Shown here piece by piece: positions 8,820 through 18,453 of a stretch of 64,000 bases of DNA. Position numbers and translations under genes: made by a program. The stretch comes from Caldicellulosiruptoraceae bacterium PP1 (GTDB lineage Bacteria > Bacillota > Thermoanaerobacteria > Caldicellulosiruptorales > Caldicellulosiruptoraceae). The notes beneath the pieces are model-generated. The model saw nothing but the letters and a program-made list of their open reading frames with translations. It was not told the origin of the DNA and searched no databases. How positions within the stretch are numbered: the first letter of the stretch is position 1; each line of letters begins with the position of its first letter. The stretch covers positions 186,001 through 250,000 of the forward strand of contig JBGGOQ010000001.1 of NCBI GenBank assembly GCA_041320695.1, given 5' to 3'.

Positions 8820-11323
8820 CTACAAAAATTAGAATATATGAACTTGCAAAATCATTAGAGATCTCAAATAAAGAATTAATGGAATTACTAACAAATATGA
8901 ATATTGAGTTTAAGAATCATATGAGTGCGTTAGAAGATAGGGATGTCAATTTGGTTTTTGAATATTTAATTCAAGAAAAAGAAAAAGAAAACATGCAAAG
9001 AAGACAAACTGAAAGAACTGATGACAGAAGAGAAAAGCCAAGAATTGAAAATAGAGAAAATAAAGCAAGAGATGATTTTAAAAGATTTGACAATCAACAA
9101 AATAGAAACATTGACAAAGATAATAAAGAGAGAAAAAATCAACAAAATAGACGAGATAATTTAGATGCAAAAAATAGAGCAACAAAAAATAATGAGCTAA
9201 GGACAGAAAAAGAAGGATATAATAAAGAAAATAGAACATTTGATAATAGAAGACAAGAACAATTTAGTAGAAATCAAAATCTTCAAACTCAAAAAAAGCA
9301 GCAACAAAAAGATAAATCTGAAAATATAAAAGAAGAAAAGAAAATCAAACCTAAAAAACAATTTGTTATTGAAGATAGTCGTATTAATGAAGACATAATT
9401 GTAAACAAAGAAGAACTTGAAAAAATTGATCAAGAAGTTGAAAAGGAATTACTAGAAGAAGAATATTTACAAGAAAAACATGTAAGAAAAGGAAAGAAGG
9501 AAAAAATAAAGAAAGAATCAAAAGAACAAAAAGACTTAATAAAGTTACAAAATCAAAAAAATCAAGAAAAAAAAGTTGAAAAGGTATTAATACCAGAGTC
9601 TATTACTGTATCTGAATTAGCTTCAAGAATTCAACGGCCAAATTCTGAGGTTTTGAAAAAACTTATAATGTTAGGGATAATGGCAAACATAAATCAAGAG
9701 ATTGATTTTGATACAGCTTCATTAATTGCTGAGGATTTTGGTATAAAGGTTGAAAAAGAAATAATCAAAACAGAAGAGGAAATACTAATAGAAGATTTTG
9801 AGGATCCACCAGAATCATTACAACCAAGACCGCCGGTAGTTGTTGTAATGGGACATGTTGATCATGGCAAAACATCTTTATTAGATGCAATAAGAAAGAC
9901 AAATGTTACAGAAAGAGAAGCCGGTGGAATTACTCAGCATATAGGTGCATCAATTGTTGAAATAAATGGAAGGAAAATAACATTTTTAGATACTCCAGGA
10001 CATGAAGCATTTACAGCAATGAGAGCAAGAGGTGCACAAGTAACAGATATTGCTATTTTAGTTGTTGCTGCTGACGATGGCGTTATGCCACAAACAATAG
10101 AAGCAATAAACCATGCTAAAGCTGCAAATGTATCAATAATTGTTGCTGTCAATAAAATTGATAAACCAGAGGCAAATCCAGACAGGGTAAAGCAACAATT
10201 AAGTGAATATGGCCTTATTCCTGAAGAATGGGGTGGAGATACAGTATTTGTAAATGTTTCTGCTAAAAAGAAGATGGGTATTGATCATCTCCTTGAAATG
10301 ATACTTTTGGTTGCTGATATGTTAGAATTAAAAGCAAATCCAGACAGGCTTGCTAAGGGTATAGTTATTGAGGCAAAACTTGATAAAGGTAGAGGCCCTG
10401 TTGCTACAATATTAGTTCAAAAAGGTACATTAAGAGTAGGCAATTATGTAATAGCAGGGAAAACATGGGGTAAAATCAGAGCAATGATTGATGATAAAGG
10501 CAATAGAATAAAAGAAGCTGGTCCATCATTTGCAGTTGAGATATTAGGGCTTGAAGAAGTACCAGAGGCTGGAGATGAATTATTCTGCGTTAAAGACGAA
10601 AAAACTGCAAAGATAATTGAACAGATGAGAAAGGATAAAGTTAAAGAGGAAAAAATTATTTCTTCTTCAAAGGTTTCTTTGGATGAACTATTTGAGAGAA
10701 TTCAAAAAGGCCAGTTAAAGGAGCTTAAGATTATAATAAAAGCAGATGTTCAAGGTTCTGTTGAAGCATTGAAAAGTTCTATTGAGAAATTAAGTAATGA
10801 GGAAGTTAACGTTAAAGTAATACATGCTGGTGTTGGTGCTGTTACAGAATCTGACGTAATATTGGCATCTGCATCAAATGCAATTATTATTGGATTTAAT
10901 GTTCGACCAGAAGTTGGTGCAACTCAACTTGCTGAAAGGGAAAAGGTAGATATAAGGCTATACAGAATTATTTATGAGGCACTTAATGATATTGAAGCTG
11001 CTATGAAAGGATTACTTGAACCTATATATAAAGAGGTGGTTTTAGGTAGAGCTGAAGTAAGACAAACATTTAAAGCTTCAAATATTGGAACAATTGCTGG
11101 ATGCTATGTTTTAGATGGAAAATTAGTAAGAACAGCAAATGCAAGAATTATTCGTGAAGGCATTGTTGTTTTTGAAGGTAAATTGGGTTCTTTAAAAAGG
11201 TTCAAAGAAGATGTTCGTGAAGTTGCTGCAGGATATGAATGTGGTTTAACAATTGAAAAGTTTAATGATATTAAAGAAGGGGATATAATCGAAGTTTTTG
11301 AAATGCAAAAAGTGGAGAGATAA
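8816..11323 (+). CDS. infB: Translation initiation factor IF-2
   Basis: GTPase that delivers initiator fMet-tRNA to the ribosome. The first about 345 residues include an IF2_N-type motif at the start, a long low-complexity stretch rich in K, E, Q, N and R (about 60-260), and a second IF2_N motif. The G domain starts with 'GHVDHGKT' (346-353), then 'DTPGHEAF' and 'NKID', followed by the beta-barrel and C-terminal fMet-tRNA-binding domains. At 835 aa it has normal length. ATG 8816 overlaps the rnpM stop. Confidence 0.96.
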   Translation: MTTKIRIYELAKSLEISNKELMELLTNMNIEFKNHMSALEDRDVNLVFEYLIQEKEKENMQRRQTERTDDRREKPRIENRENKARDDFKRFDNQQNRNIDKDNKERKNQQNRRDNLDAKNRATKNNELRTEKEGYNKENRTFDNRRQEQFSRNQNLQTQKKQQQKDKSENIKEEKKIKPKKQFVIEDSRINEDIIVNKEELEKIDQEVEKELLEEEYLQEKHVRKGKKEKIKKESKEQKDLIKLQNQKNQEKKVEKVLIPESITVSELASRIQRPNSEVLKKLIMLGIMANINQEIDFDTASLIAEDFGIKVEKEIIKTEEEILIEDFEDPPESLQPRPPVVVVMGHVDHGKTSLLDAIRKTNVTEREAGGITQHIGASIVEINGRKITFLDTPGHEAFTAMRARGAQVTDIAILVVAADDGVMPQTIEAINHAKAANVSIIVAVNKIDKPEANPDRVKQQLSEYGLIPEEWGGDTVFVNVSAKKKMGIDHLLEMILLVADMLELKANPDRLAKGIVIEAKLDKGRGPVATILVQKGTLRVGNYVIAGKTWGKIRAMIDDKGNRIKEAGPSFAVEILGLEEVPEAGDELFCVKDEKTAKIIEQMRKDKVKEEKIISSSKVSLDELFERIQKGQLKELKIIIKADVQGSVEALKSSIEKLSNEEVNVKVIHAGVGAVTESDVILASASNAIIIGFNVRPEVGATQLAEREKVDIRLYRIIYEALNDIEAAMKGLLEPIYKEVVLGRAEVRQTFKASNIGTIAGCYVLDGKLVRTANARIIREGIVVFEGKLGSLKRFKEDVREVAAGYECGLTIEKFNDIKEGDIIEVFEMQKVER

Positions 11324-11335
11324 GAGGGTGATATG

Positions 11336-11737
11336 ATGCATTTTGATAGAGTTGATAGAGTTTCAGAAGAAGTCAAAAAAGCTATAAGCGAAATAATACA
11401 ATATGAACTTAAAGACCCAAGACTTAATGTTGGTTTAATAAGCATTGTTAAAGTTAACCTTAGTAAAGATTTAAGATACGCCAAAATTTATGTAAGTATT
11501 TTTGATAATAACCCAGAAAATATCCAAAGTTCTTTACTTGCTCTTAGAAATTCGGTTCCCTATATAAGGAGAGAAATTGCAAAAAGAATTAAGCTAAGGT
11601 ATACTTCTGAGATAACTTTTGAATTAGATGATTCAATTGAATATGGTGCAAGAATATCAGAAATACTAAATAAGCTAAACATACCAAAAGATAACAATAG
11701 TGAAAATAGAGGTGAAGATTCTCTTGATAGAGAATAA
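11336..11737 (+). CDS. rbfA: Ribosome-binding factor A
   Basis: Cold-shock and 30S maturation factor binding near 16S helix 1. It has the single KH-like fold of RbfA, starting 'RVDRVSEEVKKAISEII' and carrying 'LKDPRL' and 'DLRYAKIYVSI'. Two adjacent ATGs (11333, 11336) are possible; the second lies better placed behind GAGGGTG. A charged tail overlaps the upstream part of the next reading frame. Part of the conserved nusA-infB-rbfA-nrnA-truB-ribF series. Confidence 0.93.
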   Translation: MHFDRVDRVSEEVKKAISEIIQYELKDPRLNVGLISIVKVNLSKDLRYAKIYVSIFDNNPENIQSSLLALRNSVPYIRREIAKRIKLRYTSEITFELDDSIEYGARISEILNKLNIPKDNNSENRGEDSLDRE

Positions 11738-12692
11738 GATTATAAAAATGATTTTAGATTCAAGCCAAATAGTTATAACTTCTCATGAAAATCCTGATGG
11801 AGATTGCATTGGTTCTATGCTTGCCCTTTATATTGCTTTAAAGAAAAAGGGCAAGCATGTAAGAATGATATTAAAAGATAATGTGCCAGCTAATCTTTCT
11901 TTTTTGCCATATACTGAAGAAATTGAAATTGTACGTGAAGTAAAAGAAACTTTTGAACTATTAGTTCTAATAGATACTGGAGAATTAGAAAGAACTGGTA
12001 TATTTGATATTGATAAAGCTTATAAAAAACTTATAAATATTGACCATCATGCAACAAGTACTGGGTTGGGAGATTTATATTATATAAACCCTTCTGCTGC
12101 AGCTTCTGGAGAAATAATTTATCAATTAGTTAAGTTAATGGGAATTGATACTGATAAAGATATTGGAACTTGTCTTTATACTGCCTTATTTACTGATACT
12201 GGTGGTTTTAGATTTTCAAATACTACATCAATTACACACCAAATTGCTGGTGACTTGATAAATATGGGTATAGATTTTGTAACTATAGCTAATAAAGTAT
12301 ATGATGAGATGAGCTTAAATAAATTTAAATTGTTAAGAGATGTATTAGGTACAATTGAACTTTTTGATAATAATAAAATTGCATTTTTAACTGTTTCTAG
12401 TGAGATGTTTAGTAAAAATGGAGCAAAAAGAGAAGATACAGAAAATATGATTAATTTTGCAAAAAATATAAATACAGTTGAAATTGCAGCTATTTTTATT
12501 GAAGAGAGCGATAAAATAAAAGTTAGCCTCAGATCAAAAAATATATTAGACGTTAGTAAAATTGCCAAGTATTTTGGTGGTGGAGGGCATGAAAAGGCTG
12601 CTGGATATTCAACTAATAAGAAGATTGAAGATGCCAAAAAGGATCTTTTAGAAAAAATACAAAGTGATGAAAGATGGATGGAATATTATTAA
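11724..12692 (+). CDS. nrnA: Bifunctional oligoribonuclease/PAP phosphatase NrnA (DHH family)
   Basis: Degrades nanoRNA and dephosphorylates 3'-phosphoadenosine 5'-phosphate. The DHH domain shows 'SHENPDGDCIGS', 'LIDTGE' and the name-giving 'INIDHHATST'; the DHHA1 domain ends in 'GGGGHEKAAGY'. The frame is open from GTG 11700, but AGAGGTGA at 11708-11715 is a ribosome binding site for TTG 11724, giving the typical short N-terminus before the first aspartate motif; the gene then overlaps rbfA by 14 nt. Its end overlaps truB by 19 nt. Confidence 0.92.
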   Translation: MIENKIIKMILDSSQIVITSHENPDGDCIGSMLALYIALKKKGKHVRMILKDNVPANLSFLPYTEEIEIVREVKETFELLVLIDTGELERTGIFDIDKAYKKLINIDHHATSTGLGDLYYINPSAAASGEIIYQLVKLMGIDTDKDIGTCLYTALFTDTGGFRFSNTTSITHQIAGDLINMGIDFVTIANKVYDEMSLNKFKLLRDVLGTIELFDNNKIAFLTVSSEMFSKNGAKREDTENMINFAKNINTVEIAAIFIEESDKIKVSLRSKNILDVSKIAKYFGGGGHEKAAGYSTNKKIEDAKKDLLEKIQSDERWMEYY

Positions 12693-13528
12693 TTGATAAA
12701 CCTGTGGGGCTAACCTCACATGATGTTGTAAATATAATAAGAAAAGAGTTTAAAACAAAAAAAGTTGGACATGCTGGTACTCTTGATCCTTTTGCATCTG
12801 GTTTGCTAATAATATTAATTGGAAATGCTACCAAGTTATCGCAATATTTGATGTCAACACAAAAAACTTACCAAGCACAAATTCAACTCGGTTTATACTC
12901 TGATACCTATGATATAACAGGAAGGATTATAGATAAGAATAACTTGATTTATAATACTAATGAGATTAGAGATGCTTTGAATGAATTAGTCGGTACACAT
13001 AATTGGAAGGTTCCAATATATTCTGCAAAAAAAATAAACGGCAAAAAATTATATGAATTAGCTCGTAAAGAAGAATATATTGATCTTCCTGAAAGTGAAA
13101 TGACAATATTTAATATTGAGATTATTAATTATTTTTATCCTTATTTAGATATTTCAATTGCCTGTTCACATGGAACATATATAAGAACTTTTGCAGTGGA
13201 ATTAGCAAAAAAATTAGGCACAATTGGTTTATTATCTACTTTAAGAAGAACAAAAAGTGGAGTATTTGATGTTAAGAATGCTTATAAACTAAGTGACTTT
13301 AATAAAGAATTAATGCCTTTAAAAAGCATAACAACTAACAAAATTATTATAAATAACAAAAGTATAAATAAACTTAATAATGGAAACACACTTTTTTATG
13401 ATGATATTAACTTTATTGAAATAAAGAGCAATAATAGTTTATATACAGTATATAGTGAAGAAAGGCAATTACTTGCTATATACAAGAAAGAAGACCAGCA
13501 TTTCAAATTTGTATTAAAAGGTGGATAA
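12674..13528 (+). CDS. truB: tRNA pseudouridine(55) synthase TruB
   Basis: Forms pseudouridine 55 in the T arm of tRNAs. Catalytic Asp38 lies in 'GHAGTLDPFASGLL', preceded by 'DGILLIDKPVGLTSHDVV'. Further signatures are 'VPIYSAKKINGKKLYELAR' and 'CSHGTYIRTFA'. At 284 aa it is complete, with a small C-terminal RNA-binding part. It starts inside the end of nrnA, which implies translational coupling. Confidence 0.95.
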   Translation: MDGILLIDKPVGLTSHDVVNIIRKEFKTKKVGHAGTLDPFASGLLIILIGNATKLSQYLMSTQKTYQAQIQLGLYSDTYDITGRIIDKNNLIYNTNEIRDALNELVGTHNWKVPIYSAKKINGKKLYELARKEEYIDLPESEMTIFNIEIINYFYPYLDISIACSHGTYIRTFAVELAKKLGTIGLLSTLRRTKSGVFDVKNAYKLSDFNKELMPLKSITTNKIIINNKSINKLNNGNTLFYDDINFIEIKSNNSLYTVYSEERQLLAIYKKEDQHFKFVLKGG

Positions 13529-13532
13529 TACT

Positions 13533-14438
13533 ATGCAAATACTAAATGACTTAATATCACCAAAAGAAGATATTTCTGTTGCTATTGGTTTTTTTGATGG
13601 TCTTCATATAGGACATATGGCTTTAATTAATAAACTAAAAGAAAAAAAAGGCTGTAAAGCAATTTTTACATTTAAAAATCATCCTGATGAATTAATTAAA
13701 GGTCATATTGATTATATATTAACCGAAAAGGAAAGATTAGAATTATTTAGCGAAAATAATATTGATATAGTTTTTTTCATTGATTTTACTCAAGAATTAA
13801 TGAAAATGACACCACAACAGTTTATTGATGAGATATTAATAAAAAAACTAAGGGTTAAAAATGTGATTGTTGGATATGATTTCACTTTTGGATACAGAGC
13901 TATTGGTAATGCTGAATATTTAAAAGAAAAATTAAATGAAAGAAAAATTGATTGTACAATTATTGAGCCAATTTATTATAATAATCAGATAATAAGTAGC
14001 ACAAAAATAAGAGATTATATAAAATCTGGGTTAATAGAAATTGCTAATAATATGTTAGGATATAATTATTTTATTGCTGGAATGGTTAAAAAAGGTAAAG
14101 CTTTAGGAAGAGAAATAGGATTCCCTACAATTAATATTTCATTTAGTAATAAAAAAATTATTCCTAAATATGGAGTGTATGCTACATATACAATTATTGA
14201 TAACATTAAATTTCCTTCAATAACTAATGTAGGTCAAAATCCAACTGTTTCTGATGGTGGTATTAACATAGAAACCCATATTTTTGATATAAGTAAAGAA
14301 CTTTATAATAAAGATGTTAAAATTGAATTTTTGAAATATATAAGGGAAGAGATTAAATTTGATAATATTGAGTTATTAAAACAGCAAATAAATAAAGATA
14401 TAAAAGAAGTAAAAAAGTTATTTTTAAATTCTATATAA
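13533..14438 (+). CDS. ribF: Bifunctional riboflavin kinase/FAD synthetase RibF
   Basis: Converts riboflavin to FMN and FAD. The N-terminal FAD synthetase (nucleotidyltransferase) domain has 'GFFDGLHIGHMALI' and 'STKIRDYIKSG'; the C-terminal flavokinase domain has 'GREIGFPTINI', 'KYGVYATY' and 'NVGQNPTV'. I choose ATG 13533 because AAGGTGG at 13518-13524 is its ribosome binding site; the in-frame GTG at 13521 lies inside that site. Last gene of the rimP operon before the separate rpsO promoter. Confidence 0.94.
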   Translation: MQILNDLISPKEDISVAIGFFDGLHIGHMALINKLKEKKGCKAIFTFKNHPDELIKGHIDYILTEKERLELFSENNIDIVFFIDFTQELMKMTPQQFIDEILIKKLRVKNVIVGYDFTFGYRAIGNAEYLKEKLNERKIDCTIIEPIYYNNQIISSTKIRDYIKSGLIEIANNMLGYNYFIAGMVKKGKALGREIGFPTINISFSNKKIIPKYGVYATYTIIDNIKFPSITNVGQNPTVSDGGINIETHIFDISKELYNKDVKIEFLKYIREEIKFDNIELLKQQINKDIKEVKKLFLNSI

Positions 14439-14453
14439 AATTTTCAAAAATGC

Positions 14454-14482
14454 TTTACTCATATTAATTCTTTTGTTATACT
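14454..14482 (+). promoter_or_regulatory. Sigma-A promoter of rpsO-pnp
   Basis: TTTACT (14454-14459), a 17-base spacer and TATACT (14477-14482), with TG one base upstream of the -10 box (TGTTATACT). It gives a leader of about 85-90 bases before rpsO. Confidence 0.7.
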
Positions 14483-14500
14483 GTATTAGGATATATTTAA

Positions 14501-14548
14501 CCTGTTTTCGTTGTTTTAGGAGACTCCGACCTATTACAATGATACAGG
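14501..14548 (+). promoter_or_regulatory. Structured 5' leader of rpsO (candidate S15 autoregulatory site)
   Basis: Nested complementary segments can form one long imperfect hairpin: CCTGT (14501-14505) with ACAGG (14544-14548), TTGT (14511-14514) with ACAA (14536-14539), and TAGG (14517-14520) with CCTA (14530-14533). It sits between the promoter and the rpsO ribosome binding site. In Bacillus-type bacteria S15 represses its own mRNA by binding a leader structure, so the same is inferred here. Confidence 0.5.
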
Positions 14549-14574
14549 CATTTATAAAATAGGAGGTGAACACA

Positions 14575-14841
14575 ATGATTTCTACAGAAAAAAAGCAAGA
14601 ATTAATTCAAAAATTCCAATTACATGAAGGTGATACTGGTTCTCCAGAAGTTCAAATAGCTCTTCTTACTGAAAGAATAAATAGATTGAACGAACACCTT
14701 CAGATGCATAAGAAAGACTTCCACTCAAGAAGAGGTCTTCTTAAAATGGTAGGTCAAAGAAGAAAACTTCTAAACTATTTAAAGGAATATGACATTGAAA
14801 GATACAGAGCTATCATTGAAAAATTAAATTTAAGAAAATAA
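14575..14841 (+). CDS. rpsO: 30S ribosomal protein S15
   Basis: Primary 16S rRNA-binding protein of the 30S platform. The 88-aa product contains the S15 signatures '[19 protein letters not shown]' and '[20 protein letters not shown]'. A GTG at 14566 is in frame but lies inside the AGGAGGTG ribosome binding site, so ATG 14575 is the start and gives exactly the family length. It is transcribed with pnp from its own promoter. Confidence 0.97.
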   Translation: MISTEKKQELIQKFQLHEGDTGSPEVQIALLTERINRLNEHLQMHKKDFHSRRGLLKMVGQRRKLLNYLKEYDIERYRAIIEKLNLRK

Positions 14842-14856
14842 GACAAAATATATATA

Positions 14857-14875
14857 GGAGCGGTATTACCGCTCC
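14857..14875 (+). terminator. Hairpin between rpsO and pnp
   Basis: GGAGCGG / CCGCTCC stem (7 bp, loop TATTA) followed by ATTATTTT. It may be a partial terminator or a processing site that sets the rpsO/pnp ratio; in E. coli the same interval holds an RNase III site. Confidence 0.6.
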
Positions 14876-14902
14876 ATTATTTTAAAAAGGGGTGTTAATG
14901 TT

Positions 14903-17017
14903 TTGGAAAGCAAGATATATAAAATTGATTTTGCAGGAAGAGAATTATCATTTGAGATAGGAAAATATGCATTACTTGCAAACGGTTCTGTTCTTGCAAG
15001 ATACGGTGAAACAGCAGTATTAGTAACTGCATGTGCATCAGAAAAGCCAAGAGAAGGAATTGATTTTTTTCCTTTAACAGTGGATTATGAAGAAAGGCTT
15101 TACTCTGTTGGAAAGATACCAGGTGGTTTTATCAAAAGAGAAGGGAAACCTTCAGAAAAAGCTATCCTTTCAGCAAGACTTATTGACAGACCAATAAGAC
15201 CATTATTTCCTAAAGACTTTTATAATGATGTTTCGGTTATTGCAACAGTTCTTTCAGTTGATCCAGACAATCCACCAGATATTTTAGCTATGATTGGTTC
15301 TTCAGTAGCATTATCAATTTCAGATATTCCATTTCTTGGACCAACTGGTTCAGTATTAATTGGATATGTTAATGGACAGATTGTAGTAAATCCTGATGCA
15401 AAGCAAAGAGAAAAGAGTAAACTTCATTTGGTTGTTTCAGGAACAAAGGACAAAGTTATGATGATTGAAGCAGGAGCAAATGAAGTTTCAGAAGAAATAA
15501 TGTATGAAGCTATTTTAAAAGCACAGGAAGAAATTACAAAAATAGTTACTTTTATTGAAGAGATTTGTAAAGAAATTGGTAAACCCAAAATGCAGTATCC
15601 TACAAGAGTAATTCCTGAAGAGATAAGGGAAAAAGTAAAAGAATTGGCATACGATAAGGTATACAATTATGTTCAAATAGCAGACAAGATTGAAAGGGAT
15701 AAAAAATTAGATGAATTAAGAGATGAAATTTTGCAAACACTTGAACAAGAGTATCCGGATAATTTATCTGATGTAGGCGAAGCATTATATGATTTAGAAA
15801 AGAAAATAGTAAGACATTTGATTGGTGTTGAAGGTAAAAGACCTGATGGTAGAAAAATTGATGAAATAAGACCGCTTGCGGCAGAAGTTGGTATACTGCC
15901 TAGAACACATGGTTCTGCTATGTTTAAACGTGGCTTTACTCAAGTTATGACAGTTGCCACCTTAGGTGCTGTTGGAGAAATGCAAATGTTAGACGGTCTT
16001 GAAGAAGAAGAATCAAAGAGATATATGCACCATTATAATTTTCCACCATATTCAACAGGTGAAGCAAAACCTATTAGAGCTCCTGGAAGAAGGGAAATTG
16101 GACATGGTGCCTTAGCAGAACGAGCATTAGAGCCAGTCATTCCATCTGAAGATCAATTTCCTTATACAATTAGATTAGTATCTGAAGTACTAACATCTAA
16201 TGGCTCAACTTCGCAAGCAAGTGTTTGTGGTAGCACTCTTGCATTAATGGATGCAGGCGTTCCAATAAAAGCACCTGTTGCTGGGATATCAGTTGGTTTA
16301 ATTACCAAAGAAGATGGTTCATTTATTACTATGACAGATATTCAAGGAATAGAAGATTTCTTTGGTGATATGGATTTCAAAGTTGCAGGAACTCGTGAAG
16401 GTATTACAGCTATTCAGTTAGATATAAAAATTCATGGTCTTACAAAAGAAATAATCTGGCAAGCTTTAAATCAGGCAAAAGAAGCAAGATATAAAATTCT
16501 TGATTTTATGGAGACAATTATTGCAAAACCAAGAGAAAGACTTTCTGAATATGCTCCAAAGATATTTAAAACCGAAATTGATCCTGATAAAATTAGAGAT
16601 GTAATTGGTCCTGGTGGAAAAATGATAAACAAAATAATTGCTGAAACAAATGTAAAAATTGATATTGAGCCAGACGGAAAGGTATTTGTTGCATCACAAG
16701 ATTCAGAAGCTTGTAAAAGGGCAATTTCTATGATTGAAGGAATTGCTAAAGATATAGAAGTAGGGCAAATGTATCTAGGGAAAGTTACAAAAATAATGCC
16801 ATATGGTGCATTTGTTGAAATATTTCCTGGCAAAGAAGGACTTCTTCATATATCACAGCTTGATGATAAGAAGGTTCAAAGTGTTGAAGATATTCTGAAA
16901 GTAGATGAAGTAGTATTGGTAAAAGTAATTGGTGTGGATAAATTAGGACGTGTTTCATTATCAAGGAAAGATGCACTTAATAGTAATGATGATGAACAAA
17001 AAGAAAGGAAAGCATAG
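14903..17017 (+). CDS. pnp: Polyribonucleotide nucleotidyltransferase (PNPase)
   Basis: Phosphorolytic 3'-5' exoribonuclease of the RNA degradosome. The 704 residues hold two RNase PH domains around an alpha-helical linker, a KH domain with 'VIGPGGK' (567-573) and an S1 domain (about 620-690, '[18 protein letters not shown]'). The second RNase PH domain carries '[20 protein letters not shown]'-like catalytic segments. TTG 14903 is the start, behind AAAGGGGTG; a nearby ATG at 14898 is out of frame. Ends at a shared bidirectional terminator. Confidence 0.96.
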   Translation: MESKIYKIDFAGRELSFEIGKYALLANGSVLARYGETAVLVTACASEKPREGIDFFPLTVDYEERLYSVGKIPGGFIKREGKPSEKAILSARLIDRPIRPLFPKDFYNDVSVIATVLSVDPDNPPDILAMIGSSVALSISDIPFLGPTGSVLIGYVNGQIVVNPDAKQREKSKLHLVVSGTKDKVMMIEAGANEVSEEIMYEAILKAQEEITKIVTFIEEICKEIGKPKMQYPTRVIPEEIREKVKELAYDKVYNYVQIADKIERDKKLDELRDEILQTLEQEYPDNLSDVGEALYDLEKKIVRHLIGVEGKRPDGRKIDEIRPLAAEVGILPRTHGSAMFKRGFTQVMTVATLGAVGEMQMLDGLEEEESKRYMHHYNFPPYSTGEAKPIRAPGRREIGHGALAERALEPVIPSEDQFPYTIRLVSEVLTSNGSTSQASVCGSTLALMDAGVPIKAPVAGISVGLITKEDGSFITMTDIQGIEDFFGDMDFKVAGTREGITAIQLDIKIHGLTKEIIWQALNQAKEARYKILDFMETIIAKPRERLSEYAPKIFKTEIDPDKIRDVIGPGGKMINKIIAETNVKIDIEPDGKVFVASQDSEACKRAISMIEGIAKDIEVGQMYLGKVTKIMPYGAFVEIFPGKEGLLHISQLDDKKVQSVEDILKVDEVVLVKVIGVDKLGRVSLSRKDALNSNDDEQKERKA

Positions 17018-17053
17018 CCTTTTTATAAAAGGTTTATGCCTTCCTTTTTTTAA
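17005..17053. terminator. Bidirectional terminator between pnp and the ThrE genes
   Basis: A long interrupted stem: AAGGAA / TTCCTT, GCATA / TATGC and CCTTTT / AAAAGG with a mismatch and a small bulge. A T-run follows on the + strand; an A-rich stretch precedes it, which serves the - strand. It starts inside the last codons of pnp. Confidence 0.75.
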
Positions 17054-17471
17054 TGCTTATTTTATTAAACGAAGAAACAAACATTAGTGCTACTGCGATG
17101 CTACCAGCAATTAAAAGTGTTTGTGTACCTATTTCAATGGCTTTTTGAGTTTGATTTTTTATAAGTGCTGTCATTGTATTATAAGTTCCTGCACCTGGTA
17201 CAAAAGGGATAATGCCTGGTATTAAAAATAGTGGTACTGGTGCTTTAAATATTCTTGCAAATATCTCGGCTAATATATTAACGCTTAAAGCAGCAAAAAA
17301 AGAGGCAACAGCATTAGAATTAGTGAGATTTAGGAAATAAAGATAAACCCCCCATCCTATTCCTCCACTAATCCCGCAAATTATTAATATTCTTTTTGGT
17401 GCGTTGTATAATACTGCAAAAAAGATACTTGCTAAACACGCAGCAATAACTTGAACTAAAAAATTAATCAC
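17034..17471 (-). CDS. Threonine/serine exporter, small subunit (ThrE_2/DUF3815 family)
   Basis: Membrane protein of 145 aa with about five hydrophobic helices. It carries the family motif 'PVPLFLIPGIIPFVPGAGTY' and resembles the C-terminal half of the ThrE amino-acid exporter. The start is GTG 17471, overlapping the stop of the upstream gene by four bases (GTGA), so the two subunits are translationally coupled. In this family the two halves form one exporter. The transported substrate (threonine, serine or dipeptides) is inferred from family membership only. Confidence 0.85.
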   Translation of the reverse strand: MINFLVQVIAACLASIFFAVLYNAPKRILIICGISGGIGWGVYLYFLNLTNSNAVASFFAALSVNILAEIFARIFKAPVPLFLIPGIIPFVPGAGTYNTMTALIKNQTQKAIEIGTQTLLIAGSIAVALMFVSSFNKISIKKRKA

Positions 17472-18241
17472 AAAAGATTTCCTCCTAATAATTTAATTCC
17501 AATAAACAATGCTATTCCTGCTCCAATGGCAATAAATACAGCAACCAAAACAGCTTCTATAGCTCTTGCAACACCTGATAAAAGGTCGCCTGCAATTGTA
17601 TCTCGAATTGCGTTAGTAATAGCAACACCTGGGGTCATAATTAAAACAGAACCTATTATTATTTTATCTAAACTTTCACCAAGATTAAAAAAAACAGTTA
17701 TACTTGCAACAAGTGCTGTTAAAAAGCCACCAATTATGTAGGTCATAAACCAGGAAAATCCCTTTTTATTTAAAATATTAATAGCACTTTGACTAATAAA
17801 TCCAACAATAAATGATGATATTGCATCTTTATAAGACCCTTTAAATAAAATTGTCGAGAAAGAACACGCCAGCCCTGCTGAAAGCGATAATTCAAGAAAT
17901 TTATAGCTTTTCTTACTTTCGATATTCTTAAGTGTATTTAGTGCTTCTTGAAAAGAGATATCATTTTTTGCAAAATCTCTTGAAAATTGGTTTACTAATG
18001 CAATTTTATTTAGGTCTATTGTTCTATTTTTTATCCTTTTGGAAATAGTAATAAAATTACCATTTTCATCAGTTATTGTTGCAACAATACCTGTTGGAAT
18101 GACAAAACTTTCTACAAATCTTATATTAGCCTTCTTACATATTCTAACCATGGTATCTTCAACACGATAAGTTTCAGCTCCATACCTTAACATTATTTCA
18201 CCTGCTGTTAAGGCAATTTCTAATAACTCTGATGGCTTCAT
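17468..18241 (-). CDS. Threonine/serine exporter, large subunit (ThrE/DUF1212 family)
   Basis: 257 aa. A soluble N-terminal region of about 115 residues ('LTAGEIMLRYGAETYRVEDT') precedes about five membrane helices, the arrangement of the N-terminal part of ThrE (DUF1212). 'LIMTPGVAITNAIRDTIAGD' is the conserved membrane motif. ATG 18241 follows AAGGTGAT. It is divergent from glyA, the serine/glycine enzyme, which fits a role in serine or threonine efflux, though adjacency alone proves nothing. Confidence 0.86.
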   Translation of the reverse strand: MKPSELLEIALTAGEIMLRYGAETYRVEDTMVRICKKANIRFVESFVIPTGIVATITDENGNFITISKRIKNRTIDLNKIALVNQFSRDFAKNDISFQEALNTLKNIESKKSYKFLELSLSAGLACSFSTILFKGSYKDAISSFIVGFISQSAINILNKKGFSWFMTYIIGGFLTALVASITVFFNLGESLDKIIIGSVLIMTPGVAITNAIRDTIAGDLLSGVARAIEAVLVAVFIAIGAGIALFIGIKLLGGNLL

Positions 18242-18337
18242 TTTATCACCTTATTGAATAAAATCACAAAAAAGATTATATCATTTTTAAAAATTAGTTT
18301 GAACATTTTTTTATGAGCACATATTTGAGCAAAGTTA

Positions 18338-18367
18338 TTGACTGATGATAAAAAATTGAAATATAAT
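18338..18367 (+). promoter_or_regulatory. Candidate promoter of glyA
   Basis: TTGACT (18338-18343), an 18-base spacer and TATAAT (18362-18367). A second TATAAT at 18390-18395 lacks a convincing -35 box. The 212-base divergent region also holds an AT-only palindrome at 18417-18435 just before the glyA ribosome binding site; I see no riboswitch in it. Confidence 0.55.
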
Positions 18368-18453
18368 ATTCAAAAAGCAGATTTTGGTGTATAATTATAG
18401 AGTCGAACAATGAAATAATATTTTTTAAAAATATTCGGAAAGGAAGATAGCTA

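Noticed and set aside
11104-11484. A 126-codon open frame antisense to the infB-rbfA junction
   Set aside because: Shadow of two real overlapping-strand genes, no ribosome binding site.
12176-12637. A 153-codon open frame antisense to nrnA
   Set aside because: Its hydrophobic, serine-rich composition is the mirror of the AT-rich codons of nrnA.
14898-14903. ATG at 14898 as the pnp start
   Set aside because: Out of frame with PNPase and stops soon; TTG 14903 is in frame and well placed after AAAGGGGTG.
16471-16833. A 120-codon open frame antisense to pnp
   Set aside because: Covers the KH/S1 coding part of pnp; no start signal and no family resemblance.
18417-18435. Palindrome AATATTTTTTAAAAATATT before glyA as an operator
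   Set aside because: Pure A/T palindromes arise often by chance at this base composition; no supporting evidence.
18242-18453. Possible riboswitch (glycine, ZTP or T-box) upstream of glyA
   Set aside because: No conserved core, anticodon-like specifier loop or terminator hairpin could be found; only promoters and an AT palindrome.
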